From Nocardioides sp. zg-1308 (GTDB lineage: Bacteria > Actinomycetota > Actinomycetes > Propionibacteriales > Nocardioidaceae), in assembly GCF_013155375.1 (NCBI RefSeq), contig NZ_JABJQY010000005.1:372001-436000 (forward strand): DNA of 64,000 bases, written 5' to 3'. Shown in pieces: positions 44,298 through 53,919 of this stretch. Position numbers and translations under genes: made by a program. Under the pieces are notes generated by a model. That model ran no database searches and was not told where the DNA came from. It saw nothing but the letters and a program-made list of their open reading frames with translations. Position 1 is the stretch's first letter, and each line of letters opens with the position of its first letter.

Positions 44298-44969
44298 ATG
44301 GCGGAGCGCGACTACGTCTTCGTGATGACCTACGGCAGGTCGGGCTCGACGCTGCTGATGGGCATCCTCAACTCGATCCCGGGCTGGCTGCTGCGCGGGG
44401 AGAACCGCCACGCGATGCGCCACCTCTACGACTTCCACCGCAGCGGCCTGGCCGAGCGCGAGCGCGTCGACGCGCGGCGCGCGAGCCAGCCGACGCACCC
44501 GTGGTTCGGGATCGAGTCCTTCCCCGAGGCGGACTCGCTCCACCACATCCGGGCGCTCGCGGAGGCGACCCTGCTGCGCCCGGAGCCGGACACCCGGGTG
44601 AGCGGCTACAAGGAGATCCGCTGGTACGACGAGGACCTCCCCGACTACCTCGACTTCCTGCGCCAGGTGTTCCCGGGCGCGCGCTTCGTGCTCAACACGC
44701 GCCGTCTGGAGGACGTCGCGGCCAGCAACTTCTGGACGCACAAGGACGACCCGCTGGGCCGCGTGCAGCGGATCGAGGACCGGATGCTGAGCGCCGCGGT
44801 CGGACTGGGCGACGTGGTCCACCGGGTGCACTACGACGACTACGTCGCCGACCCCGAGGCCCTGCGGGGGCTGTTCGAGTGGCTCGGCGAGGACTTCGAC
44901 GCCGACCGGGTGCACGAGGTCATGGCGACGCCGCACTCGCGGCGCGGCAAGCACCGCGACGACTCCTAG
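44298..44969 (+). CDS. Sulfotransferase family protein
   Basis: A 223-residue protein with a PAPS-binding loop VMTYGRSGSTLLMGIL at the N-terminus and FVLNTRRLEDVAASNFW, the 3'-phosphate-binding strand and helix. Relatives transfer sulfate to trehalose, glycans or lipids; the acceptor here is unknown. It begins 16 bases after guaB1 with GAGGGGAG ahead and may be in its operon. Confidence 0.85.
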   Translation: MAERDYVFVMTYGRSGSTLLMGILNSIPGWLLRGENRHAMRHLYDFHRSGLAERERVDARRASQPTHPWFGIESFPEADSLHHIRALAEATLLRPEPDTRVSGYKEIRWYDEDLPDYLDFLRQVFPGARFVLNTRRLEDVAASNFWTHKDDPLGRVQRIEDRMLSAAVGLGDVVHRVHYDDYVADPEALRGLFEWLGEDFDADRVHEVMATPHSRRGKHRDDS

Positions 44970-45025
44970 TCAGCGGCCGTCGAATGCCCGTCAGGGGGTG
45001 ACGCGGGCTCGTCGTGCGCCTGCGA

Positions 45026-45394
45026 CTACCTGCTGGTGCGCTCGACCACGATCTCGGCGCCACGGCGTACGGCGCGGGCCACCCGCAGCCGCAGCACCTG
45101 GCTGTAGCCGCGGACGAGCCCGGTGTAGCCCGGGGTCGGGCCGTGGTAGCCGAGGAAGCCCTTGGGCCCCTCGACCATCTTGCCGGTCCGGACGTCGTAG
45201 CGGGCCTGGTGCCAGGGGCAGACCAGGCAGCCGTCGGCGTCGATGGTGCCCTCGGACAGGTCGCCGAGCTGGTGGCGGCAGCGGCGGGAGACGGCGAACA
45301 GCTCCCCGTCGCGGTTGCCGACGGCCCAGGGGCCGGCGCGGCGCACCTGGCCCGGGGTCAGCTGGTCGGCGGGGACGCTGGGGGTGTCGGCCAT
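45026..45394 (-). CDS. Rieske [2Fe-2S] protein
   Basis: A 122-residue single Rieske domain. CRHQLGDL supplies Cys/His pair one, and CLVCPWHQARYDVRTGKM supplies pair two (C-x2-H). GPKGFLGYHGPTPGY precedes a basic C-terminus. No transmembrane anchor, so it is likely a soluble electron carrier for an oxygenase encoded elsewhere. A CAGGCT hexamer lies five bases before ATG 45394. Confidence 0.9.
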   Translation of the reverse strand: MADTPSVPADQLTPGQVRRAGPWAVGNRDGELFAVSRRCRHQLGDLSEGTIDADGCLVCPWHQARYDVRTGKMVEGPKGFLGYHGPTPGYTGLVRGYSQVLRLRVARAVRRGAEIVVERTSR

Positions 45395-45456
45395 GCCCCC
45401 AGCCTGCCCGGCGGCGGGTGCGCCGCCCACGCCCAAGGGGGTGGCAGCGTTAGAGG

Positions 45457-46524
45457 TCAGGGCGTACGCCGGCTGCTGACCGGACCGCGGCGCACCGCCC
45501 GGGCGACCGTGCCGACGACCGAGCGCGGCCGGAGCACGGGCGACGAGCCGGCGGCCGCGTCCTGCATGCCCTCGATCGTCTCGAGGAGCACTGCGCGCGA
45601 GTCCGTCGTGGCGGACCACCCCAGCTCGGACTGCGCCCGGGTCGTGTCGAGGAGCGGCACCGCGAACCCCATGTCGATCCAGCCCGGGTCGAGCGGCTGC
45701 ACGCGGGCGTGCCAGCTCGCCGACACCGCGGCGCGCAGGACCGCGGACGGGACGTGGACCAGCCGGGCGCCCAGCGCGTCGGCGATGTCCTGGGCGGTGA
45801 CGGCGGCCGGCGGGGCGGCGAGGTTGAACGCACCGGGGGCCCGGGCGCCCAGCACCCGGGTGACGGCATCGGCGACGTCGTCGGAGTGCACCATCGGGAT
45901 GGCGAGGCCCCGGTCGAGCGGCACCACCGGGACGTGCCGCAGCAGGCCCCCGGGGACGAGCGCGGGCAGGCCGTAGCGCAGCAGCGCGCTGCCGGCGTCG
46001 CGCTGGCCGACGATGCCCGGGCGCATCCTGCTGACCACCAGCTCGGGCGCGTCACGCTCGAGCCCGTCGAGCAGCCGCTCCGCGGTGGACTTGTGCCGGC
46101 TGTACATCGAGGTCTGCACGCCGCCCGTAGGCCACGACTCGTCGACCGGCTCGTCGTCGCGCTTGGGCGAGTAGGCGCCGACCGACGACATGTGCACCAG
46201 GTGCGGCACGCCCGCGGCCTGCACGGCCGCGATGACCCGCCGGGTGCCGCCGACGCCGAGCTCCTCGAGGTAGTCCTCGCGGTGCGACGGCTGGAAACCC
46301 CACGCCAGGTGCACGACCGCGTCCGCGCCCCGGAAGGCCTCGGCCAGCTCCGCCGGCTGCACCTCGGTGAGGTCGGCCGGGTGCCAGGCCACCGCGTCGT
46401 AGGGCTCGGCCGGCCCGGGAGGCCGACGTACGACGCCCACGAGGTCGTGCTCGCCGTCGGCGGTGAGCCGCCGGAGCAGGGCCGAACCGATGTTGCCGGT
46501 CGCACCCGTGATCACGATCCGCAT
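45457..46524 (-). CDS. NAD-dependent epimerase/dehydratase family protein
   Basis: A 355-residue extended SDR: MRIVITGATGNIGSALLRRL cofactor motif, VVHLAWGFQPS, and YSRHKSTAE with the catalytic Tyr-x3-Lys. The C-terminal third is less conserved and ends in a basic region. A sugar nucleotide or hydroxysteroid-type substrate is possible. GAGGAGG stands before ATG 46524. Gene is alone. Confidence 0.85.
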   Translation of the reverse strand: MRIVITGATGNIGSALLRRLTADGEHDLVGVVRRPPGPAEPYDAVAWHPADLTEVQPAELAEAFRGADAVVHLAWGFQPSHREDYLEELGVGGTRRVIAAVQAAGVPHLVHMSSVGAYSPKRDDEPVDESWPTGGVQTSMYSRHKSTAERLLDGLERDAPELVVSRMRPGIVGQRDAGSALLRYGLPALVPGGLLRHVPVVPLDRGLAIPMVHSDDVADAVTRVLGARAPGAFNLAAPPAAVTAQDIADALGARLVHVPSAVLRAAVSASWHARVQPLDPGWIDMGFAVPLLDTTRAQSELGWSATTDSRAVLLETIEGMQDAAAGSSPVLRPRSVVGTVARAVRRGPVSSRRTP

Positions 46525-46626
46525 GCTGCCTCCTCGTCGGGCAGGACGACCACCGTCCCGCTCCCGGTGGCCCGTACCCATCGCTCACGGTCCCACGCCA
46601 CCGGGACGCGACGGTCCGCCCCTCGG

Positions 46627-47208
46627 CTAGCGGGAGGTGTTGGCGGTGCGCCCCTTGGTGACGCCGACGAAGGCCTGCGTGGTGTCGTCGTCGCGCTCGG
46701 TGCGCCACACCAGGGCGATCGTGGTGGGCTCGAGGTCGGAGACCACGCGGTGCACGACGTCCTTGCGCTGGTGCAGCCGCGCGACCGACATCGGGAGGAT
46801 GACGACGCCCGTGCCGGCGGCCACCGTCTCGATCGCCTCCTGCTCGCTCATCGGGGGCCACTCGAGCTGGTCGGCGCGCGGTCGCCAGCCGCTGCCGTGG
46901 GGGCGCACGAGCTGCTCGTCGGCGAGGTCGTCGGTCGTGACCTCGTCGTCGGCCGCGGCGAGGAGGTGCTCGCGTGACGCGACGGCGACCGGCAGCTCGT
47001 CGTAGAGCCGGACGCAGTGGAGCCCGTCGCGGTCGACGGGCAGCCGGACCAGCGCCATGTCGAGGCTCCCGTCGAGCACGCCGTCGATCTGGTCGGCCTC
47101 CGTCACCGGCACCAGCTCCAACGGCTCCCGACGCCGGTCGCGCCAGTGGCGCGCCCACTTGTCGGGGGTCGCTCCGGTGACGAAGCCGATGCGCAGCGGG
47201 TCGGTCAT
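46627..47208 (-). CDS. LysR substrate-binding domain protein without DNA-binding domain
   Basis: A 193-residue type 2 periplasmic-binding-protein fold: LRIGFVTGATPDKWA, DMALVRLPVDRDGLHCVRLYDELPVAVASREHLLA and IETVAAGTGVVILPMSVARL match the effector domain of LysR regulators. There is no N-terminal winged helix; TAGGGT seven bases before ATG 47208 shows the short form is the real gene. It could be a ligand sensor acting by protein contact. Confidence 0.87.
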   Translation of the reverse strand: MTDPLRIGFVTGATPDKWARHWRDRRREPLELVPVTEADQIDGVLDGSLDMALVRLPVDRDGLHCVRLYDELPVAVASREHLLAAADDEVTTDDLADEQLVRPHGSGWRPRADQLEWPPMSEQEAIETVAAGTGVVILPMSVARLHQRKDVVHRVVSDLEPTTIALVWRTERDDDTTQAFVGVTKGRTANTSR

Positions 47209-47215
47209 GGGACCG

Positions 47216-47221
47216 ACCCTA
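47216..47221 (-). promoter_or_regulatory. -10 hexamer TAGGGT, leaderless LysR-domain mRNA
   Basis: Minus-strand TAGGGT, 7 bases from ATG 47208. Confidence 0.5.
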
Positions 47222-47297
47222 GGCGTTCAGGGAAGGACCTCAGGGGTGGGGCGGCCGGCGGTCGTGCGGTGGCACGCTGGGGACGGAGGTGAGCGAG

Positions 47298-47522
47298 ATG
47301 CACCGTTCGCAGACGTTCGACCCGGAGATCCACGAGCCCGGCACCCCCGCCGCGGAGGGCCGGTGCTCGCACCACGGGGAGGACGGAGGCTCCGGCGAGT
47401 GCGCCGGGGAGGCCGTCGTCTCGTTCGAGGACGGCCACGGGGGGTGGCGCTCCGGCTGCCGCCTCGCGCTGGAGGACCTCGTCGAGCGCGGCGAGATCGA
47501 GCCGCTCGGCCAGGGCGCCTGA
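47298..47522 (+). CDS. Small Cys/His-rich hypothetical protein
   Basis: A 74-residue acidic protein with CSHHGEDGGSGECAGEAV and later SGCRLAL, a Cys/His set that could bind a metal. ATG 47298 is preferred over GTG 47289 because GGAGG at 47285-47289 is 8 bases ahead. No known domain. Convergent with the next small gene, 19 bases apart. Confidence 0.6.
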   Translation: MHRSQTFDPEIHEPGTPAAEGRCSHHGEDGGSGECAGEAVVSFEDGHGGWRSGCRLALEDLVERGEIEPLGQGA

Positions 47523-47541
47523 CGCGACGGCCGGCGACGGG

Positions 47542-47727
47542 TCAGGCGCCGTTGGACGCCTCGTGCCAGTCCCAGTGCGCCTGCGCGTAGTCGCCCGCGG
47601 GCGACACCAGCGCTCCGCAGACCCGGCACACCAGCGCCGGTCCGGTCTCACGGGCCGCCTCGTCGTCGAACATGTCGAGGGCCGCCGACCGGTCCTGCTG
47701 GGTGTCCTGCTGGGTGTCCTCGCTCAT
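47542..47727 (-). CDS. Small zinc-finger-like protein
   Basis: A 61-residue protein. A repeated DTQQD N-terminus precedes CRVCGALVSPAGDYAQAHWDWHEA, a CxxC...HxxxH arrangement like a C2H2 zinc finger. ATG 47727 has TATCGT six bases upstream, supporting this start over an upstream one. Function unknown. Confidence 0.7.
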   Translation of the reverse strand: MSEDTQQDTQQDRSAALDMFDDEAARETGPALVCRVCGALVSPAGDYAQAHWDWHEASNGA

Positions 47728-47731
47728 CCGT

Positions 47732-49417
47732 TCACGATAGGTCCGGCGCGGGCGCCGGGCCACCCGTCGACACCGCGGCCGCCGGCTCCGTGGCCTTGCT
47801 CGCCTCGGCGTAGGACCGCACCACCGCGATGCTGAGCGGGAAGTCGACGCGCTGGTCGCGGAACAGCAGGGCGGTGGCGGTCGCTGCCGCCTCGGTGACC
47901 GCCGCTGTCACCGCCTCCGCGAGGTGCGCGGGTGCGTGGACGACGACCTCGTCGTGGAGGAAGAACACCAGGTGCGGCCTCGCGTCCACCGGGCCGTCGG
48001 CTCCGAGGCGCCAGAGCCGGTTGCGCAGGTCGGCGACCCAGCACGACGCCCACTCGGCGCCCGTCCCCTGCACCACGAAGTTGCGGGTGAACCGGCCGTA
48101 GGCGCGGCGTCGCCGGTCCTGGTCGTCGAGGTCGGCCGGCGGTGCGTCGGGTGACTCGTCCCACGACCCGCCGAGTGCCGGACAGCCCCGACCGAGCAGC
48201 GTGCGGACCACCTGGCCGCGCTCACCGGCGCGGGCCGCGTCCTCGACGAGGCCGAAGGCGGCGGGGTAGCGGCGGGTCAGCCCGGCGACCATCCGGCCGC
48301 TCTCGCCGCTGGTGGCGCCGTACATCGCGCCGAGCAGGCCGAGCTTGGCGTCCTGCCGCGTCGCGACGGCGCCGTCGTCGACCATTCCCTGGTAGAGGTC
48401 GGTGCCGCGGGCCGCCCTCGCCAGTGCCTCGTCGCCGCTCATGTCGGCGAGGACCCGCGGCTCGAGCTGCGCCACGTCGGCGACCACGAGGGCCCACCCC
48501 TCGTCGGCGACGGCCGCCGAGCGGACCTGCACGGGGAAGGACAGCGCGCCACCGCCGTTGGACGACCACCGGCCGGTGGCCGAGCCGGCGGGCTGGTAGA
48601 CCGGGCGAAAGCGCCCGTCGCGGACCCACTCGTCGATCCACGCCCACCCGTTGGTCTGGAAGAGGTGGGCGAGCTTCTTGTAGCGCAGCAGCGGCTCGGT
48701 GACCGGGTGGTCGATGCGCCGCAGGGTCCACGCCCGGGTGTCGGCCACCTCGACGCCCGAGCGGCGCAGCGCCGCCAGCAGCTCGGGCCGGGAGTCGGGG
48801 TTGAGGCCCGGCGAGCCCAGCAGCCGGCGCACCTCGTCCGCGAGCTCCTCGAGCAGCCGTGGCCGCGCACCGCGCGGCGGGCGGGGACCGAGCAGCCCGG
48901 CCAGCAGCTCCTCGTGCACGTCGACGCGCCACGGCACGCCGGCGTACGTCATCTCGGCGGCCGCCAGCGCGCCCGCGGACTCGGCCGCGACGAGCAGCCG
49001 CAGGCGGGCGGCCTCGGCGGACGCGTCGATGGCGGCCAGCTGCCGCGCGTCCTCGAGGTCGGCGCTGAGGTGCTCGGCGGCGTCGTCGGTGCTGAACAGC
49101 ACCGGGTCGCTCGGTGCGGCCGGACCCAGCCGGTCCCAGTGCTCAGACTCCTCCCCGCGCAGCAGGTCGGCGTCGACGGCTGGCGCGCGGACGAGGAGCC
49201 GGTGGCACAGCCGCAGGTCGTGGCACCGGGCCACCCGGACGGCGGCGGCGAGCAGCTCGGGATACCACCGCGCGGTGTCGTCCCAGACCCACCGCGGCTG
49301 GTCCGGCTCGCGCTCACGGACGTACGCCGCCAGGTGGGCGCGGTCGAGCGTCACCGGATCGTCGCCGGTGACCCGGACACGGTCGCCCGGAAGGCGTGAG
49401 AGGTGCACCCGGGTCAT
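47732..49417 (-). CDS. Family A DNA polymerase (Pol I-like, no 5' nuclease)
   Basis: A 561-residue polymerase of the stand-alone actinobacterial type annotated as bifunctional 3'-5' exonuclease/DNA polymerase. The polymerase motifs are intact: motif A VVADVAQLEPRVLADMSGD (catalytic Asp), motif B RQDAKLGLLGAMYGATSGES (Arg, Lys, Tyr-Gly) and motif C FFLHDEVVVHAP. The N-terminal 170 residues correspond to an exonuclease domain but the usual acidic cluster is not obvious. There is no 5' nuclease domain, unlike housekeeping Pol I. A repair or translesion role is likely. GAGGGT lies six bases before ATG 49417. Confidence 0.88.
   Translation of the reverse strand: MTRVHLSRLPGDRVRVTGDDPVTLDRAHLAAYVREREPDQPRWVWDDTARWYPELLAAAVRVARCHDLRLCHRLLVRAPAVDADLLRGEESEHWDRLGPAAPSDPVLFSTDDAAEHLSADLEDARQLAAIDASAEAARLRLLVAAESAGALAAAEMTYAGVPWRVDVHEELLAGLLGPRPPRGARPRLLEELADEVRRLLGSPGLNPDSRPELLAALRRSGVEVADTRAWTLRRIDHPVTEPLLRYKKLAHLFQTNGWAWIDEWVRDGRFRPVYQPAGSATGRWSSNGGGALSFPVQVRSAAVADEGWALVVADVAQLEPRVLADMSGDEALARAARGTDLYQGMVDDGAVATRQDAKLGLLGAMYGATSGESGRMVAGLTRRYPAAFGLVEDAARAGERGQVVRTLLGRGCPALGGSWDESPDAPPADLDDQDRRRRAYGRFTRNFVVQGTGAEWASCWVADLRNRLWRLGADGPVDARPHLVFFLHDEVVVHAPAHLAEAVTAAVTEAAATATALLFRDQRVDFPLSIAVVRSYAEASKATEPAAAVSTGGPAPAPDLS
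47734..47739 (-). promoter_or_regulatory. -10 hexamer TATCGT, leaderless small zinc-finger gene
   Basis: Minus-strand TATCGT, 6 bases from ATG 47727; it lies within the 3' end of the polymerase gene. Confidence 0.45.
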
Positions 49418-49441
49418 GGGGACACCCTCTCCCACCCCGCG

Positions 49442-50281
49442 TCAGGCGGTCACCGCGACGTCCGTCGCCGCGAGCAGCTGCAGCCCCTCGTGGCTCGCGC
49501 TGCCGGGCGTGGCGGTGTAGACGAGCAGGGAGTGCGACTGGAAGGGGTCCTGCACGACCTGGCAGCTCAGCTCGAGCAGCCCGACCGAGGGGTGGAGGTA
49601 GCGCTTGACCTCCCGCGGTCGGATCCCCACCTCGTGCGCGGCCCACCGCGTGCGGAACTCCTCGCTCTGCTCGAGGAGGAGCTCGGCGAGGTGCGCCGCC
49701 CGCGAGTCCGGGCCCCGCACGGCCAGCACGCCGCGCAGCCCGGAGGCGTACATCCGGGAGTAGTGCTCGTGGTCCTCGGGCGGGTGCAGCCTGCGGGCGG
49801 CGGGGTCGGTGAACCACCGGTAGCCGATGCTCCGCGCCGGACCCACGAAGCGCCTGTTGTCGCCGACGAGCGCGACGCCGAGGGGCGTCTGGCGCAGGGT
49901 CTCGCCCAGCTCGGTGACGACCTCGGCCGGGGTGTCGGCCAGCCGGTCGAAGATCCGCAGCATCCCGGGCGCGACATGGTCGCCGGCGGCCTCGCGCGTC
50001 GGCGGGTGGTGCCCGGCGAGGCGGAAGAGATGATCCCGCTCGTCCAGCGACAGGTGCAGGCCCTGGGCGATCGAGGCGACCATCTGCTCCGACGGCTGCG
50101 GTCCGCGCTCGCGCTCGATGCGCGAGTAGAAGTCCGTCGACATGTGGCTCAGGGCCGCCACCTCCTCGCGGCGCAGTCCCGGCGTCCGGCGTCGCGCCCC
50201 CCTCGGCAGGCCGACGTCCTCGGGCTGGAGCGCCTCCCGGCGACGACGGAGGAAGTCGGCGAGTCCCGCGCGATCGATCAT
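49442..50281 (-). CDS. MmyB-like helix-turn-helix transcriptional regulator
   Basis: A 279-residue regulator: an N-terminal XRE-type HTH (ADFLRRRREALQPEDVGLPRGARR, then RRTPGLRREEVAALSHMS and YSRIERERGPQPS) followed by an MmyB-like ligand-binding domain (residues about 105-265). Related proteins bind small hydrophobic ligands and usually regulate an adjacent oxidoreductase gene. It is divergent from an SDR gene, and the shared region holds a 14-bp inverted repeat. CAGGAT lies six bases before ATG 50281. Confidence 0.9.
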   Translation of the reverse strand: MIDRAGLADFLRRRREALQPEDVGLPRGARRRTPGLRREEVAALSHMSTDFYSRIERERGPQPSEQMVASIAQGLHLSLDERDHLFRLAGHHPPTREAAGDHVAPGMLRIFDRLADTPAEVVTELGETLRQTPLGVALVGDNRRFVGPARSIGYRWFTDPAARRLHPPEDHEHYSRMYASGLRGVLAVRGPDSRAAHLAELLLEQSEEFRTRWAAHEVGIRPREVKRYLHPSVGLLELSCQVVQDPFQSHSLLVYTATPGSASHEGLQLLAATDVAVTA

Positions 50282-50305
50282 GTGCCCATCCTGACCGGTG
50301 CGGGG

Positions 50306-50342
50306 CGTCCCAGCCACGGATCGTCAGGCCGTGGTTGGGACG
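50306..50342. promoter_or_regulatory. Operator candidate between MmyB-like regulator and SDR
   Basis: Arms 50306-50319 and 50329-50342 form a 14-bp inverted repeat with one mismatch and a 9-base spacer, centred between the divergent genes. Confidence 0.6.
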
Positions 50343-50397
50343 GGCGGCGGCCTGCAGGCTCGAGGGCACACACATCCGACCCACACGAGGAGCCACC

Positions 50398-51330
50398 GTG
50401 GCACCCAGGCACTACGACATCACCCTCCCCGACCTGACCGGCAAGCGCGCCATGGTCACCGGCGCCAGCGACGGGATGGAGCTCGGCATCGCGGCCACGC
50501 TCGCCGGTGCCGGAGCCGAGGTGCTCGTCCCCGTCCGCAACAGGGAGAAGGGAGAGGCGGCGGTCGCGGCGATCCGCTCACGGGTGCCGGGTGCCCGGCT
50601 GGTGCTGCACGACCTCGACCTCGCATCGCTGGCGTCGGTCCGCGCCCTCGGTGAGCGGCTCGTCGGCGAGGGAGAGCCCCTCCACCTCCTCGTCAACAAC
50701 GCCGGCGTGATGACGCCCCCCGAGCGCCGCACCACGACCGACGGCTTCGAGCTCCAGCTCGGCACGAACCACCTCGGCCACTTCGCGCTCACCGCGCACC
50801 TGCTGCCGTTGCTCCGCGCCGGTCGGGCGCGCGTCACGTCGCAAGCGAGCGTCGCGGCGCGCCGCGGCCGGATCAACTGGGACGATCTGTCCTGGGAGCG
50901 CTCGTACGACGGCATGGCGGCCTACCAGCAGTCCAAGATCGCCTGCGGGCTGTTCGGCCTCGAGCTCAGCAGGCGCAGCGCGGCCGGCGGGTGGGGCCTC
51001 ACCAGCAACATCGCCCATCCGGGCGTGGCGCCGACGAGCCTGCTCGCCGCGCGGCCGGAGCTGGGGCGGTCCGAGGACACCACCAGCGTCCGGGTGATCC
51101 GCTGGCTCTCGTCCCACGGGCTGGTGGTCGGGACGGTCGAGACCGCGACGCTGCCCGCACTGCTCGCGGTGACGACGGGCGACGACGGCGGCTTCTACGG
51201 ACCTCAGTGGCCGGGCAACGCCGGCGGTCCGCCCGGGCTCCAGAAGCCGTGGCCACCACTGCGCAGCGAGGCTGACGCCGCGCGTCTGTGGGACGTCTCC
51301 GAGCAGCTGACCGGGATGCGTCTCGGCTGA
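50398..51330 (+). CDS. Short-chain dehydrogenase/reductase
   Basis: A 310-residue SDR of the retinol dehydrogenase/protochlorophyllide-reductase-like group: MVTGASDGMELGIAATLAG (TGxxxGxG variant with Met), NNAGVM, a serine in TSQASVAARRG and YQQSKIACGLF with Tyr-x3-Lys. GTG 50398 has GAGGAG five bases upstream. Likely the regulated target of the divergent MmyB-like protein. Substrate unknown. Confidence 0.88.
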   Translation: MAPRHYDITLPDLTGKRAMVTGASDGMELGIAATLAGAGAEVLVPVRNREKGEAAVAAIRSRVPGARLVLHDLDLASLASVRALGERLVGEGEPLHLLVNNAGVMTPPERRTTTDGFELQLGTNHLGHFALTAHLLPLLRAGRARVTSQASVAARRGRINWDDLSWERSYDGMAAYQQSKIACGLFGLELSRRSAAGGWGLTSNIAHPGVAPTSLLAARPELGRSEDTTSVRVIRWLSSHGLVVGTVETATLPALLAVTTGDDGGFYGPQWPGNAGGPPGLQKPWPPLRSEADAARLWDVSEQLTGMRLG

Positions 51331-51371
51331 ACGCCGGTCGAGCGTCTGGGCCCGACCCGGATGATGGGCAC

Positions 51372-51848
51372 GTGCTGCACCGACATCCGTTCCTGAGCCT
51401 GCTGACCCTCCTTTACCTGGGATTCGTCGGGCTCGTCACCCTGACGCCCGCCGAGGACCAGCCGGACTACTCGAGCCTGGCGGCGCGCCTCCTGGCCCGG
51501 CTCGAGCGCTACCCCGACCTCGACCCGCTGACGAGCCGGCTGAGCGTCGACCGGGTCGAGTTCCTCGCCAACATCGGCCTCTTCGTGCCGCTGGGCGTGT
51601 TCCTGCTGCTGCTGGTCGGCTTGCGGCTGTGGTGGGTGGCCCTCGCCGCGGGCATCGTGCTGACCTCCATGATCGAGAACGTGCAGCGCCAGATCCCGGG
51701 CCGTGTCTCGGACCCCCGCGACGTGGCGGCCAACTCGATCGGGATGTTCCTGGGGATCCTCCTCGCGCTGGTGCTGACCCTGCCTGCCACGCTGCGCCGC
51801 CGGCGGCAGCGGGAGCGCGATCAGCGGGAGCAGGGCCTGCACGTCTGA
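51372..51848 (+). CDS. VanZ family membrane protein
   Basis: A 158-residue protein with four membrane helices (about 7-25, 62-80, 84-103, 116-135). It carries the VanZ sequence VEFLANIGLFVPLG and the NVQRQIPGRVSDPRDVAANSIG stretch with the conserved R...D..D..N.G pattern. VanZ-like proteins can lower glycopeptide sensitivity, but most copies are chromosomal with unknown roles. GATGAT six bases before GTG 51372 suggests a leaderless message. Confidence 0.9.
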   Translation: MLHRHPFLSLLTLLYLGFVGLVTLTPAEDQPDYSSLAARLLARLERYPDLDPLTSRLSVDRVEFLANIGLFVPLGVFLLLLVGLRLWWVALAAGIVLTSMIENVQRQIPGRVSDPRDVAANSIGMFLGILLALVLTLPATLRRRRQRERDQREQGLHV

Positions 51849-51954
51849 GGCCTCCCTCGGGAGCGGCGGACCGGACGCCGGACTGGACCGGTGGTCGCCC
51901 GTGGACCGCCGTGGGTGCCATGATCGAGGGTCGGCGGCTGGCCGGGTCGCTGCG

Positions 51955-51982
51955 GGAGCACCACCGAGGGAGCACCACCGAG
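51955..51982. repeat. 14-bp perfect tandem repeat upstream of the activator gene
   Basis: GGAGCACCACCGAG occurs twice back to back, ending 12 bases before ATG 51995. If ATG 51920 were the true start the repeat would be coding. Confidence 0.85.
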
Positions 51983-51994
51983 TTCGGGACCGGT

Positions 51995-53317
<1,323 letters not shown>

Positions 53318-53352
53318 GCCCTTTGGGCCCCGCCCCCGGCTCGCCCGGAGGC

Positions 53353-53919
53353 TCAGCCGTGGACCTCGGCCTCCAGCTCGGCGGCCAGCTCGCGGAGGAA
53401 CTCCGCCATCTCGAGCAGCTCGTGCTCGATGTCGGCCCCGGTGCGGGACGCGCTCCTGGCCGGCAGGGTGATGCCGAGCTGCATGGCGTACTTGGCTCGC
53501 ACCTGCGCCTCGACCAGGTTCCCCAGCTGGGTGGGGCACTGCCAGCGCGGAATCAGCTCCACGGCAGCCGGCACGGAGATCGGGTGGCGGAGCTGGTACC
53601 AGGTCGTCGGCTTCGGGACGCGCTGGCGAGGGCGCCAGCCGGCGATGATCCGCTTGAGCTCGCCCGAGTCGGCAGCGAGGACCTCGTAGCGTGACGGTTG
53701 GCCCGGTACCTGGCGGTAGGTGAGGAGCTGTGGGGTGACCGAGCGGCGTCCCGCCGTGCGCGTGACGAGCTGCCGGATCCCGTCGGCGATGCCCTCGGCG
53801 TTGTGCGGCTTGATCTCGCCGACGACGCCTTTGCGGGGGAACCTCACGAGGTCCTGCGGCCATGCGGTCGGCTTCGTGGTCGAGTCCCAGCGGTGGCGGC
53901 TCTGCCGTGTCGTTGTCAT
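53353..53919 (-). CDS. Hypothetical protein, last gene of the sigma-54 operon
   Basis: A 188-residue soluble basic protein that I do not recognise. Stretches include WPQDLVRFPRKGVVGEIKPHN, LLTYRQVPGQPSRYEVLAADSGELKRII and TTWYQLRHPISVPAAVELIPRW. The C-terminus ELLEMAEFLRELAAELEAE looks like a coiled coil. The AGGAGGAG before ATG 53919 is strong, and the ATG overlaps the M20 gene stop by four bases, so the gene is coupled to it. Confidence 0.75.
   Translation of the reverse strand: MTTTRQSRHRWDSTTKPTAWPQDLVRFPRKGVVGEIKPHNAEGIADGIRQLVTRTAGRRSVTPQLLTYRQVPGQPSRYEVLAADSGELKRIIAGWRPRQRVPKPTTWYQLRHPISVPAAVELIPRWQCPTQLGNLVEAQVRAKYAMQLGITLPARSASRTGADIEHELLEMAEFLRELAAELEAEVHG

Noticed and set aside
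51372..51848. VanZ gene as part of a glycopeptide resistance cluster
   Set aside because: No vanHAX, vanRS or D-Ala-D-Lac ligase genes are nearby.
51920..51994. Upstream ATG (51920) as start of the enhancer-binding protein
   Set aside because: It lacks a Shine-Dalgarno and the added residues are repeat-derived. I prefer 51995, though the choice is not secure.
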